A stretch of DNA of 64,000 bases from Varroa destructor (Eukaryota > Arthropoda > Arachnida > Mesostigmata > Varroidae): positions 38,566,944 through 38,630,943 of the forward strand of contig NW_019211460.1 of NCBI RefSeq assembly GCF_002443255.2. The letters are read 5' to 3'. Below are positions 25,539 to 37,846 of the stretch, piece by piece. The position numbers were made by a program, and so were the translations under genes. Every line of letters starts with the position of its first letter. Within the stretch, counting starts at the first letter, position 1. Below the pieces are notes generated by a model. The model was given only the letters and a program-made list of their open reading frames with translations, had not been told where the DNA came from and did no database searches.

Positions 25539-28500
25539 GTAGATAATTTGTGATACGCTATATCCTTGATAATAAATTTATTGTACACCGTATTGTAACT
25601 TCGATTATCAGAAACTGGTTGTTTTTAGCCTAACTGTAGTGGATATTGGACCTAATGCTGAAGAAGTTCGTTCGCAGTTAGGCGATCGATCTATGACGCC
25701 CCTAGAGATTCATTTACCGGTGGATGCACTTTGTCACTGTTAACTGCGATGAAATTGTATGAGTGTGTGTGACATGAAGTTTTTCTGTTAATGTACACTT
25801 TGCTTCCAGGCTGTAGAATTAATGGTTTCACTATGTTAGCGCCATTCATATCAAATGTAACTTTCATATTATCTACCTGAATAGTGTGTTGTATGTATAA
25901 ATGCATTTATATTCGTTCATCACAGTTGTATAACTTACAGTTTGGCAATGTTGTTTGACAGCGTCTCGAGCAGCTGACGCGACAAGAGTATGTCCTATCG
26001 GACGAGGGACAAAAGCCTCTTGTAGCTCCCGCCGGCCATCTAGCCAGTTGGCTGTGTGACACATGGCGAAGGTGTTTTGCATTGATTGAGAGCTTTCTTC
26101 CTTTTGACAAGTAGTTCTTCTTTGTTGTTGCCATGGTCTTCGCTCTGCTGGAGGCAACGACGCGTCACGTAGGCGACTAGCAGCTGCAGCAGCGACGACG
26201 GCTGACGGCGAAAGTATTTCGCTACGTTCAAGCGCTGCCAAAGCCACCGCCGCTGGCACTGTTACAACTACGGAGAAAGGTACGTCTGCTCAACGCGGGA
26301 CGCGATCGCTGATCATTGCAGGAAGAAAAATGGCTAACGTTCGCAAAAGCTTCGGTTATAACGATGCGGCCTAGGCGGGCACTGGTGAAGAAGGGCGCAA
26401 ACCCTATCATTAGTCCCAATGTAACTCTGCCGTTTTGCAGGCGAGGGTCTGTCGGACGCCGCACAGTCCACCCTTATTCCTAAAATATTCGTTGCCTTTA
26501 ACCCCAGGACCCAAGCGGATGTTGGCAAGGCGCCGCAGCAGCCGGAAGTGCCGTGGCTCTATCTCTGCGTCTCTCGCTTTCACTACACTTTTCTCGTCTC
26601 TTTGTGATCTGTTCGAAGCGATTTGCTAGTAAAATGATTGTATGAAAGTTGCGGATCTGAAACTATCTAAAACACTTGAGGATCTCAACTTCAGTTTGCC
26701 TGGTCGAACGGCCACATTTGCGCCCTATAGACAAACTAACAGCATAACTTACATATACGCATACTCACACAGGCCAACACAACAAATATAATCGGAATTG
26801 ACGAGCTCTGCAGACCCTACGCAAGGAATCCGACTTGGTGCATTTTGCTAATTAGTGTAATTATGGTAGTTGTTTTTTTTACCCCAGCTGGAAACAAACC
26901 TTTCACTGTACCATGCGATAAAAATACGCTGTGGTACGAAAGCAAAGCGCTAGTACTACGGCAGCGAGTAACAGCAGTGTACTTTAGTTCTATATGGTCG
27001 TCGTTCGCCTATAATAATCGGCAATTATTATGTTATGTTATTGACCGTGACCATCGTCAAGGGCGCCATAGCCCCTGCTGTTGAATCGACTACTCAGGGA
27101 GACGTATAACCGAATGGAAGTACGCTGAAAACGCTATGTATCGCGTACTACAATTCACCATACACTGATGCTCAGCTGTTAACAATGAATTCTCGCAACC
27201 GCGAATGGACAGCGGCCGATAGCGCGTCTTTACTCTTCCGAGTGGATAGCGATGCCGTTCAAGACCGGCGTAGTCTCGAGAACAGGAACGAATCAACGAT
27301 GAAACGAAAAATATACATAGGCCTAAAGCCGTTTATTATCTAGCGAAAATTCAGTCGATGAAGATCAAAATTGTAATAGAACCAGGATAAACTCTTCGAT
27401 AATCAATTAGAGTTTGCTACAGCGTGAAACACGACACACAAGGGCCAGAATATGCAGGATCAGTCCAAGAAAGCTTCAGTTCTCGCAAAGGTATAAGCCA
27501 CATTTCGTCGAACAGGCTATACTGAATGGATTATTACTTTTTCCGCTATATCACATAAGATATAACTCTCACTATATGCTGGCGTCTTCAGTTAGCCGTA
27601 CAGCATCAGCTGGCGCGCAATATATGTAGGTTTATGCGTTTGTCCATACAATCTTCATCTACGTTAAGAGTGTTGTTACTGTTTTCTCAGAAACGTCAGT
27701 AGGCATCCACGTAGAGCTATACTGAATAATACCCGACAGAGTAACTCATTTAACTACTGATCAAAGGTTCGGCTGAAAATCTTTCTGCTCGCACCGCTTG
27801 CTCACCAGGACTTACATTTAAACTGTGAAACGGTTATTTTACTCTTGGTTAACACGGTAATAACTGTTATCAATCGTTACTGCATTGCCTGGCGCAAGCC
27901 TATCGGTTTCCTAGGCATGTTGACAAGCAGTTGTTTTGAGCCTGCCGCTGCTGCCTGTGTTGTTGCGTTGCCCCTTGCCAGAGTTTGTGCCTGAGACTAG
28001 GGGAGTGTCTCACAGAGATAGCAAGCGACCTTGCCGAGGAGGCAACAACAAGCGCAGTGTCAGCGGCAGAACGATGAGGCAATTGTCGACTAAAAAAATA
28101 TCCGCCCGTACCACCAACCCCTTATGTGTGTTCCGTTGGCTACCGTGGTATCTGTTTGTCTCTCAGCCTATGTATGCGTGCGTGTCTGTGTGTGTATTTG
28201 CGCCGGCCCTGTCCAGCTTCATCTCATGCGGTTGGTCTTTTAGGTTTTGGGCCGGCACACGACATTGGACAACAACAGGCCCACAGCGTCTTATCTGATC
28301 GGTAGTATGGCCCTTAAGCTTATTAGCATTATTGAACGATATTGACCAGCAGCATCTACTGTCATCACCGTCATCATAACTATCGATACTAATACAGTTG
28401 TCCAGTTTAGTTACTGGATAGCCGGTCGGCTATCGTAATATTAAAACATAGACATCAAAAAATAAATGTCGCAATGGCAGTGTTGCTCTTGCAGAGGAAT

Positions 28501-28829
28501 CTCCGGACTAAATTAACTCAACAGTAGAGTTGCTATAAATATTTTTAATCAAAGTAATGGTGTTTAATGCGCACACACGCACATACACCCAAACGTACAA
28601 ACTGTCTCATGTTCTCTTACGCACGTACACACACATACAAAGTCAGATTGGCGCCTACATACCTACACGGTACTATCATTTGATAAGTGCTTCTAGTCGT
28701 AGTGGACGGAGCTGTAACGGTAATAGCTTGAGACTGGAGAAAATTATAGAGAATGCGCTTGTAAGGTTGCGCGCGTGCTCTGAGGTATTGGACGTGGGCG
28801 GCCCTCTGTGTTGAAATTTAAGCCTCTGT

Positions 28830-28885
28830 CGGCCGGCCGGCCGGCCGGCCTGCCTGCCTGCCTGCCTGCTTGCCCGCCTGCCTGC
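28830..28885. repeat. Compound (GGCC)n(TGCC)n microsatellite
   Basis: About five GGCC units run directly into CCTG/TGCC tetranucleotide units with a few interruptions. The first half is self-complementary and can fold on itself. Confidence 0.85.
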
Positions 28886-29656
28886 GAGAGCCGCAAGAAG
28901 ATACGCGAATGCAATAACTCAACATCGTTGTCCCGCATCCGTCGTTCTAGTGGTATCGTTTGCAGCGTCATGATACGAACACCGGCCGTCGAGAACGCAA
29001 CGAATGGTAGTTACAACGTTGAGAAATGTAGCAAGCTATAATCAATCCAATATAGCAATGCTATCAGGCTAGTGGTAAACGATGCTTTTAGTTGAGCTGC
29101 TCAGAGATGATTGCAGATATCTGAGTATATGGATAATACCTTGACCCATATGGATACGTTTGTACAATCATCGGGCGAGAACTTTTCGAGAGACATCGTA
29201 TGTATTTGAGGTGACTGATTAAGTGGCGCTTAAAATTAGATCTAATGCGCGAACACAATTAATCATTTGTGTTCCTCATTGGCGATGACGATCATTTAAC
29301 CAATGTTTTTCCTCTCGATTCGGCAAATGTCACGCTATCATTTTACCGGCTTAAAATATAAACCCCTGCTGCGCTTCGTGATGAATCATATTTGCAATTA
29401 GCTTTCTATTGAGTTAAAATCGATGTTTCTCTGGAACCCGGGCCTCTACTAGTGAAGTCGTTAGAAAAATACTATCCATACCATTATATATATGTGCTGG
29501 ATTTGCTTTCAAGAAAAAGGTTAAGGCAATGCAGTAAACTATGGATAGTTAGTGCGTATGGTCTACCGACCCAGCTAGAAATCTGGCTCGCACCCGCTTC
29601 TGCAGTATGTTCTCAACTATTGGGTTTATGGTGGCACAGGTCTATCAAAAGCTGGC

Positions 29657-29680
29657 TTTTTTTTTTCTTCTTCTTCTTCT
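29657..29680 (+). repeat. T run followed by (TTC)n
   Basis: Ten T residues followed by several TTC units. Simple low-complexity tract. Confidence 0.85.
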
Positions 29681-32600
29681 GTTTAGCTCGTGTGGGGAAC
29701 GATCTGTGCTTTCTATTTGACGCGTAAGCCGAGGAAGATCGTTGAGACGAAGCTAGAAATTCGACAGGGAAACTTAAGACATTGATCTATTATTCTGGTT
29801 CGCGAAACTTGAATGCAATGCCAGCCATGTACAAACGTCCCCGTGCTGTTGGTGAAGGTTGAAACAGCATTACATTGGTCAAAGACTCGGATATTTGATG
29901 AATGAGTCAGTGTTAGAACAAAGCACCCGACGAACAGTGTTATCTCCTTTTGTTTACAGGCGAAGTTGAACATTACAGAAGAAGGAAAATCTCATTAATT
30001 ACCTTGTGGGTGCGATTAGTTGGATCTAGCGAGATATAAAAATAGCTCCACACGGTAAGCAATTTCGCCACGGGAGATCCTCTCCATTTAACAAACTGCG
30101 TGTTACTTACCGGTTTGGCAATAATATTATTGGAGCCTAAATGCTGCAAACGTACTGGGAATGAATCAAGGAAAGTAGCATAGACACCTTTTCCATTTAG
30201 CGGTTGTTTGTTTCCTAGTGGGTAAAAGTAAGCTAAGGACGAGGTCGCCTCTTGTCGGTGGCAGATTTGCCCTTTTAGATATTTAAGTGCCAGTTTAGAC
30301 CTTCTAACAAATGTCTGACCGAATGCAAGGGACAAGCCATGTTCGTATCTCTCAGCGTGGCCTACTGATCAAGCCATTGATATATCCCCTCACCGTACTT
30401 AAGAACGATAGTCCGACCTATCGGAAGCATCAAACCGTCTCAGCATCCTCTGCAAGGTACCATTCTTATGTAATCCCATAATAGTTCCAGTATTTAAGTT
30501 TGCGTAGCAAGCGATATTGTGTGAAACGTTTATCAAAGATTACTAAGGTTGTCTGATGTCATGCTCTTGAGGTTCAGATATCAATTACACATTAACTCTA
30601 CCTCGCTTTAGCCTATTATTGTGACAGTTCCATAGCAACAGGTTCAAAACAACTAGCTATGACAAGCACAGTTGCCAGCAATCTACGTATATATGTATCT
30701 ATAAACCGAATTAATGTGCTAGCGGCTTTTGTTTGTCGGTTATCGCCACCGCTGCTACTTTGGCCATACGCGGCCCCACTAGGTGCAACCCGGTACTACT
30801 ATTACAAACGCTGCCTAAGTGTTGCTATTACCAGCGCGCGAAAGTTCTTCGCGTCTCGTCGCGCTATGGCAGTGGACCTAGTGCGAATTGTGCTCGCCTG
30901 CGACGGTACTGAGCCTTATCGTTTTGTGGTTTCCGTTACTTCCGGTAGAACAGCCGTCTTCTTTATTTTATCGTCCCGGCACCACCATAAATGTCGCGTA
31001 GCAGTTTTGTTTTTTATTCGAAACGATGTGTTTTTGCTGTGTATTTGCTGGTTTCGCTCTTAGCTATTGTACCAGCTCATTCTCACTGTCACTCATTGGC
31101 GTCGAACGCTCTCTGTCCGGTCCGATGCCGAACTCAGCCATCCGAAACTGTTCGCCGGCTCCTTTGGATACGTGGGCGTCTGGTTGTGTGCCGCAGACTG
31201 CCGTTGTTGTTCCTGTTAGAGTGGTTATTTGGTGGAAGTTAGTCAAAAACAGAGCCGTTTTTGCTAAGTTCCATCATCGCGATGCACGCAAGTATACTCA
31301 TATCCTCAGAGAACAAACAAAGAACCCAAAACTCGTACGATATTACGATAGCTCCGGTTGCCTAGTAACCTATTCCGATGGCCTATTCGTTGACCGCTTT
31401 TCACAAAAGTCCCCTGACACCCTACAATATGGTTGAAGAGAAACGGCGAATGACCAATTGAGCGTCCGCTTTGATCGAACGAAAAAAAATGCCATCACCC
31501 AATTATTATGCAATAGGATTTTCCGTCCGACAACTACTGCAAGCAGTCCCTGTAGCGTTGTTCTCTATTATTATTATAGATTATGATATTTCCGCCAAAA
31601 CTCTGATAAGATATTATCCGCTTAATACGACACGCGAATACTATGTAATCTTAGGCCATATGCCACACGTGTCTGTATAGGCTGTACCGTCTTCGCAGAG
31701 ATAAATGCTTGTACATACTTGTGTTAAGGTCCGCTGCTTTAGCTACAGGGATCGTTTAACTAGAACCATATTGCTATTATTATTAGTTGGACCTTGCCGT
31801 TCAGGAAGCTCAAGACCTACATAAAGGTTACCACATGCAAAAGCTAAATGGGCCAAAGATACGGGATGTGAGCCATGTTGAGTTTCCTTTGTCAATGGCT
31901 GAGGCCAGCACTCGATCAAAGATTCCATTAGGCGCAAGCGACGCTTTGCCCAATGTGTGCATTTTCACTAGAGTCAGCCCCATCTGTTCTAGTTATGCTT
32001 GCACATACACAGATGGATGTGCTTCACGTATACGCGGAAATAAAAAACGTGATCCTTCTTTATTTTTCTTCTCATCGCCAACCGCTCGCCCCTGCCTCGG
32101 TGTGGTCAAGATAACTATATTATGTTACTGTCAAATATTAGTTGGTTCACTGAAAGTCGAAATGAGAAATAGATTTGTTTACACAACACGGGGCGACGGC
32201 GTGGTACGTTGACGTCTCGGCCTCTTAGTTAGCTAGCGCTTCTGTATGACCATCCGTTTTACTTGCGATCTAATGCATGATGACTCAGCCTTCAGAGCTT
32301 TCTATGTGCCAATATGACCGTCGTCCGGAAATGAATACAACGGTATTCATAGACAGAGAGGATATCTCCGCTGCGGGATATGGGTTACATACGTAATAAT
32401 ATCAGACGGCTATTTCGGTAGACATTGAGTAGCAAAATCTTTCTTGTGTCTCTCACGTAAACTAGACGGTGTTCTACGGATAGTGATTTTTTTTAAATGT
32501 CTCAACTTAGCAATAATAATAATTGTTCTAATTCGTGCTCGAGTGTCTGAGGTTCTGAGTACGAAAGGCATATACATTAGGCCAATGAGATGACGGTATC

Positions 32601-33828
32601 TGCTAGAAATATTATGTCCAAACTGTTTGTACTTCGCAGTGAGTGAGTGAGGCGGCCTGATTCGGAGTTGTTACTTAGAGCTGAGCGTACCCATATAGTT
32701 TTCAGTAAATAGTTTTATCTATCTGTTTTCTTTATTCTTGACGGAGTAGTAACTTGAAGTTTTCGAGGTAGCAAAAATGCGTTGATATAGCGCCCAATCG
32801 ATCATTTGTTTGTTTCGATTCCTATTGCGACCAGCGATCCTTTCAAGAGTTTAGTTGAAGCTTACACGGCCTACCATAACCTAACTTTTCAGGTACGATC
32901 TTACATTAACTTCATATTGCTAAAATGAATTGTATTGTAGGCTGAATATTACGTTTTTAAGCTAGAGTGGAGGACTTCGATTCTCAGCTGCGGTGTGTGC
33001 CGACTTTTAAGTTCTTCACGTTAGGCTTCTGCTGTTATATCTCCTTTGCTCATAACCGTAAGAAGGAATTTTGCTTGTTTCAAAAGTCTTTTTTAGAAAT
33101 TTAGCATATTTTTCACGCTCGGACTTTATATATGTATGGATCAGTCAGCATTTTTCTCGAAACATAATCGTCCCAACTTATGATAATGTCTGCTTATATT
33201 ATGTATTATTAATTTCCTACCATACTTCCATTAAGCAGTACATGATAATAATCAGTCAGTCAGTAAGGTTAATGAGCTGATAAAAATAGGATCAGTGCTT
33301 CCGTCCGTCAGGGCAAGTTACAATTCCTTTGTTTGTGGAAAATCCAAACATACTACAGATGGCAGGTCCACAGATGCGTCTTATATTGATCACCGCTATG
33401 TAACGACCATTGGCGCATTTGTTTAGTTTGTGCATAGGTAAAAATGCTGATACAATAGCTAATTGGTATAGTTTTTATTAAAATGTTTGTATACCAACGA
33501 ACATAATACTATTTCCACACTGGTAAACTATAAACATATAAATTCCCTGAATCCTTCGTTGTGCATACTTCGAGAGAGAAGTGAATCGTTACCAGCAGCG
33601 TACCAGCGTAGCGTGTTACGTCACTTGCGAGACGCGCACGCTAACGCTCCTCGTTACAGGGTGTTGTACTGCAGCCAGCAGCTGGACAGACATAGCGAAT
33701 AAGAAAGACGAAAAACAATTCAATAAATAAAAAAGCCTCTACGTATAAATGCACATTTATACGAGCTCTATGAACGCAATGGAAAAAACGTTCCGCTGCA
33801 GGCCTGGGCGGTAATTGTCGATAATGTG

Positions 33829-33844
33829 ACACACACACACACAC
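33829..33844 (+). repeat. (AC)8 microsatellite
   Basis: Pure AC dinucleotide run. Confidence 0.9.
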
Positions 33845-34415
33845 CCACGTACAAGGAGCATACGGGGGACTAAATATAAGGAAATTTAGTATCGTTTTCA
33901 TCTGAACGACTATTGCGCTGCTATCTAAGGCTCCAGGGATAGGCGGCGTGAGGTTGGCTAATTATAGCGTGGTATAGTCGAACTTCGGAGTTCCTTCAGT
34001 TCGGTAGCTCCCTTTGTTCTTTATTACTCTAGTGCGTATGCGGTTTCGTGGACCGTCAGTATTTTATACATTTTTTTTTCTTTTTCATACTTTGCCTTCA
34101 TATTTGTGGCCTTAACATACGTTCATATCTTGATATTTACTCCCACATCTGCTTTATCACTTCCGTTTAATATAGATACGCATATTCCACCGAGCACACG
34201 TGTCTCTTGTCGTCATTGTTGTTTTTCTTAGTGCAAATCTGCAGGCAATAAATGTTGTTTTTTTAGAATTGATGTTTCGGAGGCCCGCAGCTTCGTCGCG
34301 GCTCTTCAGTTTGGTTTCGTTCTTCTGTTTACTGTGGCCTGATCCTGCGGGACGTTCAAGGCAGGATGCCGGAACGTCCACAGTGCCCTCCACCGTCAAC
34401 GCTGAGAGACGTAAC

Positions 34416-34435
34416 AATAATAATAATAATAATAA
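34416..34435 (+). repeat. (AAT)n microsatellite
   Basis: About seven AAT units. It produces a poly-Asn stretch in one frame, which should not be read as protein. Confidence 0.9.
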
Positions 34436-34599
34436 CGGATGACTTAGTGAAAAGGACTGAGGCACCAACGACTGATTCTGTTCTTCATTTACGTTGTAGT
34501 GGCTAGATTGACTATTGTATACATCTGCTACTGCCGCCTTTGCTTAGGCTACAATGACATGAATGTATTATATTTGATGGTCGTCGAGTCGGCCAGCGC

Positions 34600-35640
34600 C
34601 TAGTCGACAAATATCTTTCTTCTTGAGTTCTCTGCTCTGTCCAACGTCGGTCGCTGCTGCTGCTGCTGCTGCTGGTGCCATTCCTGTACAACATCGACCC
34701 ACTGAACAGTGGCAGCGAAGGCCTGTTCTGCACTATGGCCAACATCCGAACACCAACATCAACAGATGTCCTAGCACAGACAGCAGGACAGAAACTAACG
34801 GTGCTTGCACAAGCTATGCGCTAATGGTCGATGCTGTAGCTTCAGCCTTTGCAGCTTGGCTGCCGGTTCCAATAACCCACCACCGCCGACGACCTTGGCG
34901 ATGCGCGCGCAGCGTCCTTCAATATGTCGGTTTTGCTGCTGCTGCTGCTGTTGTTGTTGTTGTTGGGTATCGTCGCCGCTGTCGTCGTCAACCTCGCACC
35001 AGCAGGCAGCTTTTATTATACCAACACAGAACCATTCGTCCGACGGTACTGCATTACCTTTCCAGCAACATACACACCGCTGCCAGTCATGGACACAATC
35101 GCCTACTTACCCACTTTGCCCGCACACGCAGATACTCTCTCACACAGACATCTACATACACAGGCACACCGACACTCAACAGAGCCTACTACCTGAAACG
35201 ATCTAACACATCAACAGCATGAACACCTTTCGCCTGCTGGCCTCCGCCAGTCGTTTGCCCTGACTTTGTCGACTCTATCGAACGCATTAAGCCTACAGCG
35301 GCAGCCATAGAACCACACGAACTCCGTCACTTCCTTTCGCTCTCACCGCAACCGCTGCCCGCAGCGCTGATGCTGCTCCTACTACCGCCGTTACTAACGG
35401 GATGAGAAGCATCATCATCATCATCATCATCATCGTAGTCGTCATCATCATCCGTATCGCCGTCAGAACCATCATAATCATGGTCAATAGCATCGGTTAA
35501 CGCAGCAGCAGCAGCAGCAGCATTAGGCAGTGTGGTAGCGGCAAAAACTGCAGCGGCGGCGGCGGCGGCGGCTGCTGCTACGACGACGACGACGCGACAA
35601 CGACGACGACGACAGCGAAGAAAACGTTGCGCGCGAGTCC
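34600..35640. other. Trinucleotide-rich GC island upstream of the CRE promoter
   Basis: Dense GCT/GTT (34653-34674 and 34934-34966), CAT (35410-35433), AGC (35502-35520), GGC/GCT (35553-35579) and ACG (35580-35610) trinucleotide runs. Because stops are rare in such DNA, three plus-strand frames are open at once (34623-35222, 34805-35206, 34924-35196). On the minus strand a frame translates to poly-Ala and poly-Asp. I regard all of them as non-coding. The island flanks the putative Hr38 promoter, as expected for a regulatory CpG-like region. Confidence 0.55.
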
Positions 35641-35649
35641 GAACTCCAG

Positions 35650-35774
35650 TGACGTCACACATGGCTACGTCACAGCTGTCTACGTCACGTTGTCGGGGTT
35701 CGTCACAAACGTAGTCCGCTCTTCGTCTCCAACCTCCTCAGCTATAAAAGAGAGAGACTGTCGCCGGAGCGCGC
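35650..35774 (+). promoter_or_regulatory. Putative distal Hr38 promoter (CREs and TATA box)
   Basis: Plus-strand order: perfect CRE TGACGTCA at 35650-35657, CRE variants TACGTCA at 35666-35672 and 35681-35687, a CGTCA half-site at 35701-35705, then a strong TATA box TATAAAAG at 35743-35750. A start about 30 bp downstream falls near 35775, with a TCAGCC Inr-like word at 35781. The next roughly 130 bp contain no ATG and end at a consensus donor. That is the layout of a CREB-responsive, TATA-driven gene with a non-coding first exon. The next plus-strand gene is Hr38, about 6.4 kb downstream. CRE/CREB control of NR4A genes is well known in vertebrates. The link to this Hr38 gene is inference. Confidence 0.6.
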
Positions 35775-35903
35775 CAAAGCTCAGCCAGTCTCCAAAGAGA
35801 AGAGTTGTGGTGGTCAGGCAGACCGACAACGGAGAGGTTACAAAGGACCGTTGTAGTGGATTAGTTGTTTGAGTCGGTATCGTTCGGGTAGTGAGGACAG
35901 ACC
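35775..35903 (+). other. Putative non-coding leader exon (5' UTR) of Hr38
   Basis: The segment from the predicted start to the GTGAGT donor at 35904-35909 has no ATG in any frame, as expected of a leader exon. If spliced to the acceptor before 41965, it would create a first intron of about 6.06 kb. The exon boundaries are predicted only. Confidence 0.45.
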
Positions 35904-36652
35904 GTGAGTAACATGCACATTCACACACGTATACGTAGTGCGCTAGGCCACTTCCACCGAGTGCCGCTATTGCTTCTCATATTATTTCGTTCAGTGTAAC
36001 ACTGCTGGATTAGGATGTCTTTACCTACTTCTATTCGTACATATTGTGCTTTAGTAGACACGCCGGTGATTAGCCGGCTTTAGCAGACATGGCAACGTCA
36101 AAAGCAGCAGCAACAACAATAGCAGCTGCTACGACCGCATTGTTGCTAGCGCTATTACAATTGCCGCACCAGCTGCCACTACCGTTCTACTAACGCCATA
36201 TTTTTTGTGCATTGAGCGTTACATCAGCGGACCAAGGCGTATCTACGGTGTGACAGTTTGACTCAGTACGGGACAATACAGTCCATATCGTTTACCTAGT
36301 CCACGTGTGCTCGATGAACATCGTTAACGGCATCACTACCCTAACCCCGATCCCCTGCCCCATCAGCTGTCGGCATTGACATAAGCCATAGCCGCTTTCA
36401 ACGTTCGCCAGTGGCAATCGACAGCGGCGCGTGCTCTTAACACAGACACGGGTTCACATGAACATACAGACACAATCGGCGATAATGAACAAACATGAAG
36501 TACCGGGGTCCAGTGTAGCAGATGTGCGCGGTTTGAGTCCAACGACAGCCGGGTCACTCAGCTGATGGTAACCGATATTTTTTTTATGGTATGTGCGAGC
36601 GTGTGTAAGTGATCCGCAATATTTTTTTCGGCCTCGGGCAGCGGTCTTTGGT

Positions 36653-36688
36653 AGCAACAACAACAACAGCAGCAACAACAGCAACAGC
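36653..36688 (+). repeat. CAA/CAG trinucleotide tract
   Basis: Interspersed CAA and CAG units in the putative first intron; it gives a poly-Leu frame on the minus strand that I do not consider real. Confidence 0.8.
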
Positions 36689-37628
36689 AAGTATGAGTAT
36701 TACTATAGTTGTTGTGATCACCTACCGTTTTCCTTTTGTTGCTACCATTCGTTAAGTCAAAGGTAAAATATAAAGACGATCCTTACGAATCCTCCGTTCA
36801 CTAAATATGCGATTCCAGACCTGCAAGTAATTTCCTGACCGTATACAGCGACAGGAACAGCAATGGAGTCTTTATTTTATTGAACTGTGGATGAATATTA
36901 GGATTGGACTCAAAATCAGTGCCTGACGACATGATTGTTCCTCTCCCTGCTGCATTTGCAAGGGTGCTAATCCTCTTAACAGTGTCACCTACGTAAACAT
37001 CACGTGGCGATCGATGGACGCTCAACGGACGAATCGGGCAAAGTTCTATTGGTAGTCGCACCTGTTGAAGCAATTGTTGTTGTTGAGTGCGTACCTGTTT
37101 AGTGAATTTTGACATCACTCCTAGCCGTAAATAGTAATAACGTGTTTAATTCAATATAGTCTACGTGATATAAAGATGTGCCATGCTACGAGAGCGCCAT
37201 GTGGAGTTCACGGTGGATACTGGACCCCGAACGGACATAGCACTTCAGTGAACGACAATTCAACCCAGCGGACGGCATTCATGGATAAATGCTTCGTTCT
37301 CTATATTTCACTTGCTACCTTTATTGTTCTCGAATTAGGTTAAAAAATACCCTAGGGGAATCGTTTGAACGCCTAATTCAGTTGTGCATAATTTTGGCTC
37401 GTGCAGTTTCACCCGTCGTACAACGCTCCGTGCACTTAGATATTCCCTCTTATGTTACGATGAATTGATAAGCTACGCCTCTAGTTAGCTGGATATCTCA
37501 GGGAAGTTCCTACGACCTTGACAAGGCTACCCACCAGGCTTACAAACAGCCCCCGGCAAAATCAATGCATACTTCGAAAGTCCCGATAGCACTCATAGAA
37601 CCCCGGGTCCAGTGTGTGTATCTCTTAA

Positions 37629-37660
37629 CCCCCCCTCCCCCTCCCCCTCCCCCCACCCCA
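37629..37660 (-). repeat. C-rich tract, G-quadruplex potential on minus strand
   Basis: Several CCCCC blocks separated by single T or A. The complementary strand has at least four G-runs of five or more with one-base loops, a strong predicted G-quadruplex motif. It lies about 1.9 kb downstream of the putative distal promoter. Confidence 0.75.
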
Positions 37661-37811
37661 TTTGACCGGTAGGCCATGCACCTGTATGTATACGTATATT
37701 CATTGGCTGGCATTTGGCTTCCCTCAATTTATGCAACCGCATACGAATGGCGCCCTCTACATCAACGTCTGCACAATTTTGTCATGAGTCCCTGTGTGCT
37801 ATTTTGGGGGC

Positions 37812-37846
37812 TATAAATTTTTAGCTGGCGCAGCTGCATTTGCAGT
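37812..37846 (+). promoter_or_regulatory. Possible alternative core promoter (TATA plus Inr-like)
   Basis: TATAAAT at 37812-37818 is followed, at the canonical spacing, by GCAGT at 37842-37846 (A at 37844, 32 bp after the first T). This is one mismatch from the arthropod TCAGT initiator. It points toward Hr38. No CRE is adjacent. It may drive an alternative Hr38 transcript, or be chance. Confidence 0.3.

Larger units (their letters stand above)
24810..34590. other. Intergenic DNA with scattered exon-like frames and simple repeats
   Basis: No gene could be identified. Exon-like pieces near 25.3-25.5 kb are listed separately. A minus-strand frame at 29973-30335 carries two donor-like sites but opens with TTG and has no ATG. 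Balanced-composition segments occur near 26.1-26.6, 27.9-28.3 and 30.6-31.4 kb, with overlapping frames that I judge non-coding. Simple repeats are listed where notable. Confidence 0.45.

Noticed and set aside
29973..30335. Minus-strand 120-codon frame with two donor-like sites (30112 and 29999)
   Set aside because: It starts at TTG with no ATG, the two donors cannot both serve one exon, and a plus-strand acceptor/donor pair in the same place shows how common such signals are here. No recognisable protein.
30659..31436. Overlapping 134-, 83- and 136-codon plus-strand frames
   Set aside because: Three frames compete for the same DNA, with Arg/Val/Leu-rich text and no motif.
34623..35222. A 199-codon open frame with two more overlapping plus-strand frames of 133 and 90 codons
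   Set aside because: All three frames are open because trinucleotide repeats lack stops. The translations are poly-Ala, poly-Leu and Ser/Thr/Arg-rich text with no domain, and the segment lies upstream of the predicted transcription start.
35327..35662. Minus-strand 111-codon frame with poly-Ala and poly-Asp tracts
   Set aside because: It is the translation of AGC, GGC and CAT repeats and overlaps the CRE promoter. Low complexity, no homology signal.
36801..37115. Minus-strand 104-codon ATG frame in the Hr38 intron
   Set aside because: Protein-like in places, but many random frames in this window reach this length, and there is no domain, promoter or conservation evidence.
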